From CAZNPH01 sp964574985 (lineage in GTDB: Bacteria; Bacteroidota; Bacteroidia; Bacteroidales; SM23-62): a DNA stretch of 64,000 nt. Position 1 is the first letter of the stretch, and each line of letters starts with the position of its first letter. The notes under the pieces were generated by a model. That model ran no database searches. It was not told where the DNA came from and saw only the letters and a program-made list of their open reading frames with translations. Shown one piece after another: positions 25,274 through 35,436 of the stretch. The translations under genes and the position numbers were made by a program. Where the stretch lies: contig CAZNPH010000014.1 of assembly GCA_964574985.1 (NCBI GenBank), positions 47,308 through 111,307 on the forward strand, read 5' to 3'.

Positions 25274-26047
25274 AAAACATTCAAACTGGTTCAAAAAAAA
25301 CGGCATACCAATCCTTATTCACCAGGTGATAAACCGGTCAGACTTAACAAGTACATTGCCAATGCCGGGATTTGTTCACGAAGGGAAGCTGACCGGCTGA
25401 TCCCCGGGGGTCAGATTTCGGTCAACGGGAAAACCGTCCGTGAAATGGGCACAAAAGTATTCCCGGGGGATGTGGTCAAATTCAGGGGGCGGATCGTCTC
25501 ACCGGAAAAAAAGGTGTATATCCTGATGAACAAACCCAAAGATGTCCATACAACCACTGACGATCCGCATGCGGGAAAGACCGTGATGGATCTGGTGGCC
25601 AATGCCTGCCGGGAACGCATCTACCCCGTGGGCCGGCTCGACAGGAATACCACCGGGATCCTTTTGCTGACCAACGATGGGGAGCTGGCGGCCAGACTCA
25701 CGCATCCGAAGTATAACAAAAAGAAGATCTACCATGTGTTCCTGGACAAGCCCCTGCTCAAAAGCGACATGGAAAAGATCGCCACCGGGATAATCCTGGA
25801 AGACGGACCTTTTCATGCCGATGCCATCAGCTACGTGGATGAAGGGGACAAAAAACAGGCAGGTGTGGAAATACATTCGGGAAGGAACCGCATCGTCCGA
25901 AGGGCATTTGAATCCCTGGGTTATCAGGTAACCCGCCTGGACCGGGTTTATTTTGCCGGACTGACCAAAAAGGGGCTGCCCCGGGGAAAATGGAGGTTTC
26001 TGTCTCCCCGTGAGATCTCCATGCTCAAGAAAGGATCTCATGAATAG
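25274..26047 (+). CDS. rluB: 23S rRNA pseudouridine synthase, RluB/RsuA type (start unresolved)
   Basis: An S4 RNA-binding domain (VRLNKYIANAGICSRREADRLI from 25337) is followed by the RsuA/RluB catalytic domain with the catalytic Asp in PVGRLDRNTTGILLLTNDG and the C-terminal GRNRIVRRAFESLGYQVTRLDRVYF block. It converts uridine to pseudouridine in rRNA. The reading frame is open from the stop at 25271-25273, but no ATG, GTG or TTG occurs before ATG 25445, which is inside the S4 domain. A CTG at 25286 or another unusual start, or a base error in the A8 run at 25293-25300, must explain translation of the conserved N-terminus. Its 3' end overlaps the next gene by eight bases. Confidence 0.88.
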   Translation, partial: KTFKLVQKKRHTNPYSPGDKPVRLNKYIANAGICSRREADRLIPGGQISVNGKTVREMGTKVFPGDVVKFRGRIVSPEKKVYILMNKPKDVHTTTDDPHAGKTVMDLVANACRERIYPVGRLDRNTTGILLLTNDGELAARLTHPKYNKKKIYHVFLDKPLLKSDMEKIATGIILEDGPFHADAISYVDEGDKKQAGVEIHSGRNRIVRRAFESLGYQVTRLDRVYFAGLTKKGLPRGKWRFLSPREISMLKKGSHE

Positions 26048-28490
26048 CCATAGCCACAAAATGACCGGACCTGCCAACCAGATTTTTTTCTGGCTCTTCA
26101 TAGCCGGGACATTTTCTTTTTCCGCCGCACAGGATACGGTCATCCGGGGAAGGATTGCAGACAGCCACACCCGGGAGCCCCTGGCCTTCGTGAACATTGT
26201 CTTTGATGAACACGGACACGGGACAGTGAGCAACATCGACGGGGAATTTTCCATACCTGCCGGGGAGGATATTTCCGTACTGGAATTCTCCTGCCTGGGA
26301 TACAGGCCATGCCGGGTGGATCTCAAAAAGACCGGTAAGGGACCGCTCAGCATCTGGATGGAAAAGACATCCTACAATATCGACGAGGTGCGTGTATCCC
26401 CTGGACCCAACCCTGCCCACCGGATCATAAAACGGGTCACCGGAAATCTGGAGAGGAATGATCCCGAAAACCTGGCCTCTTTCCGGTATACCTCCTACAA
26501 CCGGATGCATTTTACCCTGGAGCCGGATACGGCAAAGGGGGGAAACAATGAAAAAAGCGACCTGCAGGAATTCATCGAAGAACAACACCTGTTCCTGATG
26601 GAATTCGTCTCGGAAAAATACTACCGGAAACCGGACAGGCATTATGAAAAAGTCACTGCTTCGAGGGTATCCGGATTCCAAAATCCGTCTTTCACCCTGC
26701 TGGCCACACAGATGCAGTCTTTCTCGTTCTATGATGACTTCATCCGCATCATGGACAACAAGTATCTGAATCCCGTGACCGGGGGCAGTACGTCCCGGTA
26801 TTTTTTCCGCCTGCGGGATACCCTGTACACCCGAAGGGGGGACACGGTCTTCGTCATTTATTACCGTCCTTACAAAAACAGGAATTTCACCGGTCTGACC
26901 GGGGTCCTGCACATCAATACAAACGGTTATGCCATCCAGAATGTCCGGGCTTCTTCCTGTGAAAAGTCCGGAATGTTTGATGCGGAGATCTGGCAGGAAT
27001 ACGATCTGGCGGACGGAAAACACTGGTTCCCCGTGAAGCTGAACACGAACATCCGGCTGAGCGGGGATGTAACCGTATCCGACGGAAAACAAAATGCTTT
27101 TGTCAAGGCGACCGGAAGGAGCTATCTTCAGGATATTGAGATCACTCCCGGAATAGAGGACATCCGTTTCAGCAACCTTGCGCTGACCGTGGAAAGGAAC
27201 GCCCACCGGAAAGATGACAGCTACTGGAATAAATACAGGGTGCATCCCCTCACTCCAAGGGATACGGTCACCTATCACCGGATGGACAGCATCGGAAAAA
27301 AGGAGCATCTCGATGAAAAACTGGCCGCGATGGAGGTTCTTTTTACCGGCCAGATCCCTGTGCATTTCCTGAACATCGATTATACCCGGCTGATAGGATA
27401 CAACAAATACGAAGGACTCAGGCCGGGCATTTCCCTGAGTACCAATGAAAGGCTTTCCCAGCGTTTTTCACTGGGTGTCATGGGCGGGTACGGATTACGG
27501 GACAAGGCCTGGAAGTACGGAGGCCATCTGAGCGTTTTCCCTTTCCGGGAGACCGGTTTGGACATCCGCCTGGGTTACCGGCATGATGTCATGGAAACGG
27601 GAAGCTATGCGTTTCTGGACAAACCAGGCATACAATCCACCGAATTCCTGAGGTCATTTTTGATCGAACAGATGAACATGACCGATGAATACCGGGCAAG
27701 CATCGGTTTTCCTTTCCTGGATCATTTCCGCATCCGTACTTTTCTGCGTGTAAGCCAAAAACAATCCTTCGGCAATTACGCGTTCGACCGGGACCCTTCA
27801 GGATCTGCCCGGCCGGAAAATTTGTTCCGCTTTGCCGAAACGGGGTTCAAACTTCGTTTTGCCTTCGGGGAAAAATTCATTTCCACCCCCGGGGGGAACA
27901 AGGTCTCCCTGGGGACAGACCATCCGGTCATCCATTTCAATTACATACGGGGCATGGAAATACTGGAAGGGGAATACCCGTACAACAAGGCCGAAATACG
28001 GGTATCTGCTTCGGTCAAAAGGAAATATACCGGAGAAACCGGGGTGGTGGTGGCAGGCGGAATGGTGGACAGGGACATTCCCCGGCCGAATCTCTATAAC
28101 GGGCATGCCACATACGGCCGGTTTCATTTCGATACAGAGAACAGTTTTGCCACCATGCGTCAGGGAGAATTCCTTTCCCACCGTTTTGTTTCCCTGTTTT
28201 TTCGTCAAAATTTCGGATATCTGCTGTTCAGAAAAAACAATTTCAGGCCGGAGATCGTGCTGGCAACCAATATCGGTTTCGGACAACTGGGAGACCGTTC
28301 ATCCCACATGAACACCGGTTTGAAAAGCATGGAAAAAGGATATTTCGAATCGGGCATTCTGATCAACAACATCCTCAGGCAATGGCTTGCAGGTTACGGA
28401 CTGGGGGTTTATTACCGTTACGGACCATACCGGTTTGAACAAACTATTGATAACTTTGCATGTGTGTTCACCCTGAATTTCAATCTGTAG
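26040..28490 (+). CDS. DUF5686 / carboxypeptidase-like regulatory domain outer-membrane protein
   Basis: A protein of about 816 residues: signal peptide ending SFSAAQ, an N-terminal carboxypeptidase-regulatory-like beta domain (VIRGRIADSHTREPLAFVNIVF, then GTVSNIDGEFSIPAG and LEFSCLGYRP), then the DUF5686 region, ending in a beta-barrel-like stretch with a final aromatic ACVFTLNFNL. These proteins are common outer-membrane components in Bacteroidota with no known function. ATG at 26040 overlaps the end of the pseudouridine synthase gene. The stop is two bases before era. Confidence 0.88.
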   Translation: MNSHSHKMTGPANQIFFWLFIAGTFSFSAAQDTVIRGRIADSHTREPLAFVNIVFDEHGHGTVSNIDGEFSIPAGEDISVLEFSCLGYRPCRVDLKKTGKGPLSIWMEKTSYNIDEVRVSPGPNPAHRIIKRVTGNLERNDPENLASFRYTSYNRMHFTLEPDTAKGGNNEKSDLQEFIEEQHLFLMEFVSEKYYRKPDRHYEKVTASRVSGFQNPSFTLLATQMQSFSFYDDFIRIMDNKYLNPVTGGSTSRYFFRLRDTLYTRRGDTVFVIYYRPYKNRNFTGLTGVLHINTNGYAIQNVRASSCEKSGMFDAEIWQEYDLADGKHWFPVKLNTNIRLSGDVTVSDGKQNAFVKATGRSYLQDIEITPGIEDIRFSNLALTVERNAHRKDDSYWNKYRVHPLTPRDTVTYHRMDSIGKKEHLDEKLAAMEVLFTGQIPVHFLNIDYTRLIGYNKYEGLRPGISLSTNERLSQRFSLGVMGGYGLRDKAWKYGGHLSVFPFRETGLDIRLGYRHDVMETGSYAFLDKPGIQSTEFLRSFLIEQMNMTDEYRASIGFPFLDHFRIRTFLRVSQKQSFGNYAFDRDPSGSARPENLFRFAETGFKLRFAFGEKFISTPGGNKVSLGTDHPVIHFNYIRGMEILEGEYPYNKAEIRVSASVKRKYTGETGVVVAGGMVDRDIPRPNLYNGHATYGRFHFDTENSFATMRQGEFLSHRFVSLFFRQNFGYLLFRKNNFRPEIVLATNIGFGQLGDRSSHMNTGLKSMEKGYFESGILINNILRQWLAGYGLGVYYRYGPYRFEQTIDNFACVFTLNFNL

Positions 28491-28492
28491 AA

Positions 28493-29380
28493 ATGTCCCA
28501 CAAGGCAGGATTTGTAAACATACTTGGTCGTCCAAACGTGGGGAAATCCACCCTGATGAACGCTTTGGTGGGGGAAAAGCTTTCCATCATCACCCGGAAA
28601 GCCCAAACCACAAGGCACAGGATTGCAGGGATCATCAACGGAAAGGATTACCAGATCGTATACAGCGATACGCCCGGCATCATCAAACCGAACTACCGGA
28701 TGCAGGAAGCCATGCTGAAATTTGCCATGTCGGCCCTTGAAGATGCCGACATCATCCTTTATGTTACGGACGTTATCGAAAAGGAGGATTTCCATCACAA
28801 GGTGCTGCAGAGGATCGGAAAGGTTTCCGTCCCCATACTGATCCTGATCAACAAGGCCGATCTGGCCGGAAAGGATGATATCCGCCGGCTCCGGGAAAAG
28901 TGGACCCGGCATTTCCCGGAAGCGGAAATCCATTCCATATCGGCACTCAGGGGGATCAACCTTGATACTGTTATGCAGAAGATACTGGATCTTCTGCCGG
29001 AGCATCCCCCGTACTTTCCCAGGAACCAATTAACCGACAGGTCCGAACGGTTTTTTGTTTCCGAGATCATCCGGGAAAAGATCCTGAACAACTACAGTCA
29101 GGAAATTCCGTATTCGGTGGAAGTGGAAATTGAATCATTCCGCGAGGAAGAAAACATCATCCGGATCCATGCCAACATCATCGTGAACAAAAATTCCCAG
29201 AAAGGGATCATCATCGGCCATCATGGAAAAGCGCTGAAAAAAACGGGCACTGAGGCCAGGATTGATCTGGAAAGATTTTTCGGAAAAAAAATTTATATTG
29301 AATTGTTCGTGAAAGTAAGAAAAGACTGGAGAGACAACATGCGGATGCTCAGAACTTTCGGATATAACCCGGTAACATGA
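28493..29380 (+). CDS. era: GTPase Era
   Basis: A 295-residue GTPase that binds the 3' end of 16S rRNA and helps 30S assembly. G1 GRPNVGKSTLMN, G2 AQTTRHRI, G3 DTPGI, G4 NKAD and G5 SALRG are present, followed by a KH domain with the HANIIVNKNSQKGIIIGHHGKALKK loop. ATG at 28493 (MSHKAGFVNILG) matches the family start. The longer frame adds residues overlapping the previous gene. It is directly followed by der. Confidence 0.97.
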   Translation: MSHKAGFVNILGRPNVGKSTLMNALVGEKLSIITRKAQTTRHRIAGIINGKDYQIVYSDTPGIIKPNYRMQEAMLKFAMSALEDADIILYVTDVIEKEDFHHKVLQRIGKVSVPILILINKADLAGKDDIRRLREKWTRHFPEAEIHSISALRGINLDTVMQKILDLLPEHPPYFPRNQLTDRSERFFVSEIIREKILNNYSQEIPYSVEVEIESFREEENIIRIHANIIVNKNSQKGIIIGHHGKALKKTGTEARIDLERFFGKKIYIELFVKVRKDWRDNMRMLRTFGYNPVT

Positions 29381-29386
29381 TTCGCC

Positions 29387-30691
29387 ATGGGACAGATCGT
29401 TGCCATTGTAGGCCGGCCCAATGTCGGAAAATCCACCCTGTTCAACCGGCTTACCGGAAGCCGGCACGCAATTGTTGATGAATTCAGCGGGGTTACCCGG
29501 GACAGGCATTACGGCATTTGTGAATGGAACGGCCGGGAAATGACCGTTATGGATACCGGGGGGTATGTGCCCAGCCCCCGGGATGTCTATGAAGAGGAGA
29601 TCCGCAAGCAGGTTCTGATGGCCATGGAAGAAGCAGATGTCATCCTGTTCATGGTGGATGTAACTTCGGGGATCACCGACCTCGACCAGGCAGCGGCTTC
29701 GATCCTCCGTAAAGTCCGTAAAAAAGTGATCCCGGTGGTCAACAAGGTCGACCAGCACGAAAGAATATACGATGCACAGGAATTCCACAAACTCGGACTG
29801 GGAGAGATATTTTGCATTTCCTCCATCAATGGCAGCGGAACAGGTGACCTTCTTGATGCCGTCCTTGATTACCTGCCGGAAGAAGCAGGAGAAAAAGAAA
29901 CCTCCCTGCCCCGCCTGGCCATTGTGGGACGCCCGAACGTGGGAAAATCAACCTTACTGAACACCCTGCTGGGGGAAACCCGGAACATCGTTACTCCCGA
30001 GGCGGGAACCACCCGGGACGCCATCAGGGCCCGATACAGAAAATACGGGCATGATCTGTATCTGATCGATACGGCCGGACTGAGAAAAAAGAGCAAAGTG
30101 GCCCGGGATATTGAATTTTATTCGGTCCTGCGTTCCGTCCGGGCCATCGAAGATTCGGATGTTTGTTTGCTGATGATCGATGCTGCATGGGGCATGGAAT
30201 CCCAGGACATGCATATCTTCGGTCTGATCCTGCGCAGGAAAAAAGGTGTGGTCATCCTGGTCAATAAATGGGACCTGGTGGAAAAAACCGACAAGACCAT
30301 GCTTGAATATGAACGCATTCTTAAACACAGGATTTCTCCTTTCACGAATGTTCCGGTCATCTATATGTCCGCCACCCGGAAACAAAGGATCCACAAACTG
30401 CTGGACACGGCCGTGCAGGTATACCGGAACAGGGAACGGAGGATCCCCACCAGCCATCTGAACAGGACCATGCTGAAAGCCATCGGGGAAAAGCCGCCTC
30501 CCATGGTACGCGGAAAACAAATCAGGATCAAATACGTTACCCAGCTGAAGAGTATTTCCCCGGTTTTTGTGTTTTTCTGCAACCATCCGGAATCCATAAA
30601 AACACCCTATAAAAGGTATCTTGAAAACAGGCTTCGCGAACAATACGACTTTTCAGGGGTACCGGTCAGTATTTTTTTCAGGAAGAAATGA
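29387..30691 (+). CDS. der: GTPase Der (EngA)
   Basis: A 434-residue double GTPase for 50S ribosome assembly. First G domain: GRPNVGKSTLFNRL, DTGGY, NKVDQ. Second: GRPNVGKSTLLNTL, DTAGLRKKSK, NKWDLV. The C-terminal KH-like domain (about 340-434) ends in FFRKK. It starts six bases after era's stop, giving an era-der pair. Confidence 0.97.
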   Translation: MGQIVAIVGRPNVGKSTLFNRLTGSRHAIVDEFSGVTRDRHYGICEWNGREMTVMDTGGYVPSPRDVYEEEIRKQVLMAMEEADVILFMVDVTSGITDLDQAAASILRKVRKKVIPVVNKVDQHERIYDAQEFHKLGLGEIFCISSINGSGTGDLLDAVLDYLPEEAGEKETSLPRLAIVGRPNVGKSTLLNTLLGETRNIVTPEAGTTRDAIRARYRKYGHDLYLIDTAGLRKKSKVARDIEFYSVLRSVRAIEDSDVCLLMIDAAWGMESQDMHIFGLILRRKKGVVILVNKWDLVEKTDKTMLEYERILKHRISPFTNVPVIYMSATRKQRIHKLLDTAVQVYRNRERRIPTSHLNRTMLKAIGEKPPPMVRGKQIRIKYVTQLKSISPVFVFFCNHPESIKTPYKRYLENRLREQYDFSGVPVSIFFRKK

Positions 30692-30740
30692 TACTATGGC
30701 CTTTTCAATATGCGTTTTATTAGTGATTCTATTCCTCATC

Positions 30741-31256
30741 ATGTCTGTTAGAACCAAAGTTCAGTTTTTATTGTTCCTGGCCCTGGCGATTTTCGCCTGC
30801 GAGAAAATAGAAAAGCTGCCCGATACGCCGCGGATCGAATACAAGGATTTTATCATGGCAAAAGATTCGGATCTGCTGGGAAACGAAATATTGGTGGGAA
30901 CGCTGATTTTCACTTTTGAAGACGGCGACGGGGATGTGGGCCTGCCTCCTTCCGATTCCCTCGTTCCCGGCGATACCACCCAGAAAAACCTCTTTCTGAC
31001 CTTATACAAAAAAACGGAAGGCACATTTATCCGGGCCCCCGAAGATGAGATCGAATCCCCGCTTGCTTTCAGGATACCTTATATCAAGCGTGAAGGACAA
31101 AACAAAACCCTGAAAGGGGAGATCGAGGTTGATATCCAGTATGTGATTATCCGGTACGATACCATCCGCTACGACTTCTACATCCGGGACCGGGCCATGC
31201 ATAAAAGCAACGTAGAACGAACCGATGAGATCCCGCTTACCGGGTGGGGACTATGA
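30741..31256 (+). CDS. Hypothetical lipoprotein
   Basis: A small lipoprotein of about 171 residues. The ATG at 30741 gives a classical signal (MSVRTKVQFLLFLALAIFAC) with lipobox Cys. The longer frame from 30621 overlaps der and adds a second hydrophobic segment. The mature part has IEYKDFIMAKDSDLLGNE and FTFEDGDGDVGLPPSDS, a Ca-loop-like DGDGD stretch seen in Bacteroidota lipoproteins of unknown role, then a beta-rich end. It converges with the Reg_prop-SpoIIE gene with one base between stop codons. Confidence 0.75.
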   Translation: MSVRTKVQFLLFLALAIFACEKIEKLPDTPRIEYKDFIMAKDSDLLGNEILVGTLIFTFEDGDGDVGLPPSDSLVPGDTTQKNLFLTLYKKTEGTFIRAPEDEIESPLAFRIPYIKREGQNKTLKGEIEVDIQYVIIRYDTIRYDFYIRDRAMHKSNVERTDEIPLTGWGL

Positions 31257-31257
31257 C

Positions 31258-34200
31258 CTACAGTTTAATGCCCATAAACAATACGTCATCCACCTGTTCC
31301 AGATCTTCCTTCCAGAGAAAGAAATTGCTCTTGATGTAATTGTATTGCTCTTCCATGGGCTTGTTGTGGATATCCCTGACGAGGTTTTTGAGCCGGACCA
31401 TTTTGAATTTCTTCCCCAGGGGGCCACCGAATTGATCGGGGTAACCATCCGAGAACATATAGATCAGGTCACCGTGCTTCATTTTGAAATGATGTTCCCC
31501 GAAAACCTTGTTTTCCCTTTCATACTGGCCACCCACCGAACTCCTGCTGCCCCTGACATAAATCTGTTCCCCGTTCTGGTAGATGATCATGGGGCGCATG
31601 GCTGACGAAATTGTGAGTTCAAGGCTTTCCAGGTTTATTTCGGCCACAATGATATCCATGCCATCATTGGACCGCTCCGCTTCCAGATTCTGATTCAGGG
31701 CCGACATGACCTCCATATCCAGGGTCTTCAGAATATCCGACGGCGAAGAAACATCCTTCCTTTGTACGATATCCTTGATGAGTGTGGTCCCGATCATGGA
31801 CATAAAAGCCCCCGGGACTCCGTGTCCTGTGGAATCGGCACAGACAATGACGAATTTGTTCCTGTTGATGGTATCGTACCAGTAAAAATCCCCGCTGACA
31901 ATATCCCTGGGCAGATAAAATACAAAGGTTCCGGCAAATGCTTCTTCGAGCTTGCTTACCGGCGGAAGTATGCTGGCCTGAATGCGCTGGGCATAATTGA
32001 TGCTGTCGGTGATGTCTTTGTTCTTGATCTCGATCTCCTCCTTCTGCAGGACGACCTCCCGGGTACGTTCGTCCAGCTTCTTCTGCAGGATTTCCTGGAA
32101 CTGCTTTTGTTTTCGTTCCCGGTATTTTATGATCAGAAAAACCGTCAGGACCAGGGCAAATAACATAATGGTGATGAACCACCAGGTTTTCCATACGGGC
32201 ATCCTGACCATCAGCCGGAATTGGACGGGGGCTTCGTTGCATACTCCCTCGCTGTTGCATGAACGCACCTGAAAGTTGTAATCACCATCTTCGATCCTGC
32301 TGTAAACCGCATAAGGAGAAGGGGAGGGATCTGACCAGTCATCGTAACCTTCAAGCATGTACTGGTAGGTGACTTCTTCCGGTGCCTGGTAATTGAGCCC
32401 GATAAATTCCACCCGCATCTTATAGATCCCGTACGGGAGCATGATGGGTTTGCCGGGATCATAGGGCTGATCCGAAATAACCACGGAAGTGATGTTCAGG
32501 ATTGGCGGCGTATTATTCTCTTTCTCCCTTTCCGGATTGAACTGGATTATTCCGTCGGTTGTACCGAACAGGAGTTTCCCGGCCTCACTGAGTGCAACGG
32601 AATTGGGATTGCAATCGCCGGATATGCCCTCTTCAACCCCGTAGGTTTGTATGGATCCGGATTCAATATCAATCCTGCTGAGACCCAGCCGGTGGCCAAC
32701 CCATATTTCCCCGCCCGGCCCGCTGATCAGACTGTAACAATAATTGGATTTGAGTCCGTTCACCGCAGAATAATACACAAGTGTGTCGGGCTTGAACTGA
32801 AAAACACCGTCCCGGTTGGTGGCAGCCCAGATATTTCCTTCCCTGTCCAGTGCCAGGCTTACAAAATCAAGCTCATAGTTCCCATGGATCTTATAGTCGA
32901 TGTCCGCAGTAACCGAATGTATCCCGTTGTTTCGTGTTGCGATCCACACATTTCCGCCCGGATCAATCAACAAATCACTGATGCGGTTATGTGGCAACCC
33001 TTCGGTGGTGGTATAATGTGTCCGTTCCCGTGTTCCGGGATCCACTGAATAAACCCCGTTGTTGGTGGCCACCCACATTTCCCCGTTCCTGCCGGTGATC
33101 GCGTTGACCGTATTTTCCAATGAGTTCAGGGAACGGTAAAATGAAACCGCATGACCGTTTTCATTGAGATAATACAGGCCGTTCTCCTGGGTTCCAAACC
33201 ACAAACGTCCGCTTACGTCCTTATACACAGAGCTTATGAGATCCTGCGGAATTCCCCTTTCTGCGGTATATATCTCCCGGTCCTCCCAGTTGCCGGAATC
33301 GGCTTTCAAAAGAAAACCTTCTCCCCCGGCCCAGTTTGCTTCTTTTTCTGCCAATAAGGAAGAAATGTTCTGGCCCAGCTCCGGGAAACGGTAAAAAACA
33401 AAGGCCTCATCATACATAACCGCCAGTCCCTTACCATATGTGCCAACCCAGATATTTCCTTCATGATCCTCAAAAGTTTCCCGGATGAACATGCTTCCCA
33501 GTCCGTTTGACTCATGATAATGGGTCAGGCTTTTATAACGGTCCGTAAGCGGATCGTAATCAAACCGGTATAATCCCTCTCCCCGTGTACTGATCCAGAG
33601 GCCGGATTCACTGTCTTCCATGATCGATTGCACGGGCATCTGGCCAACATCCAGGTGTTCACCGAACTTCCGGACCTCAATCGAATGCTCCGGATGGTCA
33701 TAGCCGGACAGAAAAAATAACCCCTGATCTTCGGTTCCTGCCCAAATGAGTTCATCCCCGTTTTTCCTGGTCAAAGCGGTAATTCTTGCCGGCGGCAGGC
33801 CCCCGACCTTCCCTGTTCTTTCCATGTTTTCATAACCGGCACCAGTCCGGTACAGGTAGAGTCCGTCATAAAATCCGATCAGCATATATTCCGAAGATAT
33901 ACACAAGAGGGACGAAAGAAGCATATCTGAAAACGCGTCCCGGATCAGCCTGTGGTTCATTTGCCGATCGACCACGATGATCCCCTCGCTTTGGGTGGCA
34001 AAAAGCATATTGCCCGAAGGGTCTCTGGTAATGCAGTTTATGGTACTGGTGAGGCCGGATCCCCGGTTGATCCATTGAAACCGGTCCCCGTCATAATAAC
34101 TGATATTGCCGTCATTATGCCCGAACCAGAGGTTGCCATCCGGATCGCGGAAGGAGGTTCTAATAAATGATTGCGGTATGGTATCGCCGGAAACATCCCC

Positions 34201-34416
34201 GTGGAAACTGAATCCATCATATTTGCATAATCCCTGCCCGGTGCCCAGCCAGATATATCCGTTCTTATCCTGGTTGATGGTATATACAAACCGGTGGCAC
34301 AATCCATCCTCAATATCATAATGCCTGAATTGATAGGATTGCCCACCCAGGTCAATCCGGAAAAAAATAAGAACAGCAAGCCAGGCATATGAACGGAAAG
34401 TTCTTATCATGGGCAT
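31258..34416 (-). CDS. Reg_prop/Y_Y_Y sensor with SpoIIE-type phosphatase domain
   Basis: A 1052-residue transmembrane receptor: signal peptide, about a dozen Reg_prop propeller repeats (patterns GYIWLGTGQGL, GNLWFGHNDG, GNIWVGTYGKGL, GEMWVATNNGV, GNVWIATRNNG, GEIWVGHRLGL), a Y_Y_Y beta sandwich (around YQYMLEGYDDWS), one membrane helix (WWFITIMLFALVLTVFLIIKY), a coiled coil, and a C-terminal PP2C-like SpoIIE domain (NYAQRIQASILPP, SGDFYWYD, ADSTGHGVPGAFMSMIG, DGYPDQFGG). It probably senses an external signal and dephosphorylates a cytoplasmic anti-sigma-antagonist. It is last in a minus-strand run of five genes for surface adhesin export, 11 bases after an unknown secreted protein. Confidence 0.93.
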   Translation of the reverse strand: MPMIRTFRSYAWLAVLIFFRIDLGGQSYQFRHYDIEDGLCHRFVYTINQDKNGYIWLGTGQGLCKYDGFSFHGDVSGDTIPQSFIRTSFRDPDGNLWFGHNDGNISYYDGDRFQWINRGSGLTSTINCITRDPSGNMLFATQSEGIIVVDRQMNHRLIRDAFSDMLLSSLLCISSEYMLIGFYDGLYLYRTGAGYENMERTGKVGGLPPARITALTRKNGDELIWAGTEDQGLFFLSGYDHPEHSIEVRKFGEHLDVGQMPVQSIMEDSESGLWISTRGEGLYRFDYDPLTDRYKSLTHYHESNGLGSMFIRETFEDHEGNIWVGTYGKGLAVMYDEAFVFYRFPELGQNISSLLAEKEANWAGGEGFLLKADSGNWEDREIYTAERGIPQDLISSVYKDVSGRLWFGTQENGLYYLNENGHAVSFYRSLNSLENTVNAITGRNGEMWVATNNGVYSVDPGTRERTHYTTTEGLPHNRISDLLIDPGGNVWIATRNNGIHSVTADIDYKIHGNYELDFVSLALDREGNIWAATNRDGVFQFKPDTLVYYSAVNGLKSNYCYSLISGPGGEIWVGHRLGLSRIDIESGSIQTYGVEEGISGDCNPNSVALSEAGKLLFGTTDGIIQFNPEREKENNTPPILNITSVVISDQPYDPGKPIMLPYGIYKMRVEFIGLNYQAPEEVTYQYMLEGYDDWSDPSPSPYAVYSRIEDGDYNFQVRSCNSEGVCNEAPVQFRLMVRMPVWKTWWFITIMLFALVLTVFLIIKYRERKQKQFQEILQKKLDERTREVVLQKEEIEIKNKDITDSINYAQRIQASILPPVSKLEEAFAGTFVFYLPRDIVSGDFYWYDTINRNKFVIVCADSTGHGVPGAFMSMIGTTLIKDIVQRKDVSSPSDILKTLDMEVMSALNQNLEAERSNDGMDIIVAEINLESLELTISSAMRPMIIYQNGEQIYVRGSRSSVGGQYERENKVFGEHHFKMKHGDLIYMFSDGYPDQFGGPLGKKFKMVRLKNLVRDIHNKPMEEQYNYIKSNFFLWKEDLEQVDDVLFMGIKL

Positions 34417-34427
34417 TGTAAATTCAG

Positions 34428-35411
34428 CTAATTCTTTTTCCGTACACCGATGGAATACTGATATTTGGGGACTCCCCCGATCGGTATCACATAAAAAGGC
34501 AGCAACTCACCATACTGGTTCCTGATATTCACCACCACATTGTTGTTGATGACCACAGGATTCTTCCGTTTGATGAACTGAAGGTCGAGCGAGGTATTTT
34601 TCTCTTCTTCAAATATCTTAAATTCCTCCTCAACCCAGTTGTCTTCATTGGAGACCTTGATCATCTGGCCTCTTCTTGCCACCGAAACCATCCGGATAAA
34701 ACCATCTTTGTCCCAGTCGAAATTGGATAATTTTACCGTGATGGTCCGGTCATCCACAAACGGATAAATATGAGATACTTCGTCTGCGTTATTATGCATC
34801 CGGAAAGTATATTCATAGGCAAATGCATTGGCGCCCTCGATGGGCTTGTTCTGACCGGGTTCCGTGCTCAGGTAGAATCTGTATGCGTTCCCGTCATCTC
34901 CCCGGGTTCCTTCGGTAATGATCTTGAAAATATTCCCGTTCCATTGTCCGGCCCACTCACCTTCGGTTGGATTGAAAGGCCCGAATACATACCAGTCGTT
35001 GTCTGTTTTCGGATCCTCCCCGAATAATTTCATGGCCAGCAGGTTACCGCTCCGGTAATCCGCTGTGGGATCGGTCTCCTGTGCATCCTCATTGGACCAG
35101 CATCCCTCGCCTCCGTATATGGCATAACTCATTTCCGTATCCCAGATTCCATTGATCTCATCATGCATTCCTCCCACATCCGGATCAAAGACCCGGATGT
35201 ACACCGGATCGGTATGCTCCCCGGGGATCAGAAAAAAGAACGTTTGGGAGAAATCATCGTCCCCCCATGATGTTTCGGAATTTTCCCCGAAGGTCATGAG
35301 AAACGGTATGTTTTCATCCTCAGCCGGAACAGGCTGGGCGTGCAGGGACAGAAAGAAAAAAAGGCTCAGGGTAAATAATATAATGTTCCTGATGGTTGTC
35401 ATATGGTTCAC
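34428..35411 (-). CDS. Hypothetical secreted protein
   Basis: A 327-residue protein with an N-terminal signal peptide (IILFTLSLFFFLSLHAQ). The mature part is rich in acidic and aromatic residues, with segments such as VYIRVFDPDVGGMHDEI, WYVFGPFNPTEGEWAGQW and GGVPKYQYSIGVRKKN. I do not recognise a family. It is placed between the PD40/PKD protein and the Reg_prop-SpoIIE receptor with short gaps, so it is likely part of the same operon and could act at the cell surface with the adhesin. Confidence 0.8.
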   Translation of the reverse strand: MNHMTTIRNIILFTLSLFFFLSLHAQPVPAEDENIPFLMTFGENSETSWGDDDFSQTFFFLIPGEHTDPVYIRVFDPDVGGMHDEINGIWDTEMSYAIYGGEGCWSNEDAQETDPTADYRSGNLLAMKLFGEDPKTDNDWYVFGPFNPTEGEWAGQWNGNIFKIITEGTRGDDGNAYRFYLSTEPGQNKPIEGANAFAYEYTFRMHNNADEVSHIYPFVDDRTITVKLSNFDWDKDGFIRMVSVARRGQMIKVSNEDNWVEEEFKIFEEEKNTSLDLQFIKRKNPVVINNNVVVNIRNQYGELLPFYVIPIGGVPKYQYSIGVRKKN

Positions 35412-35436
35412 ATGCTAAATATAAGAATTTTTCCGG

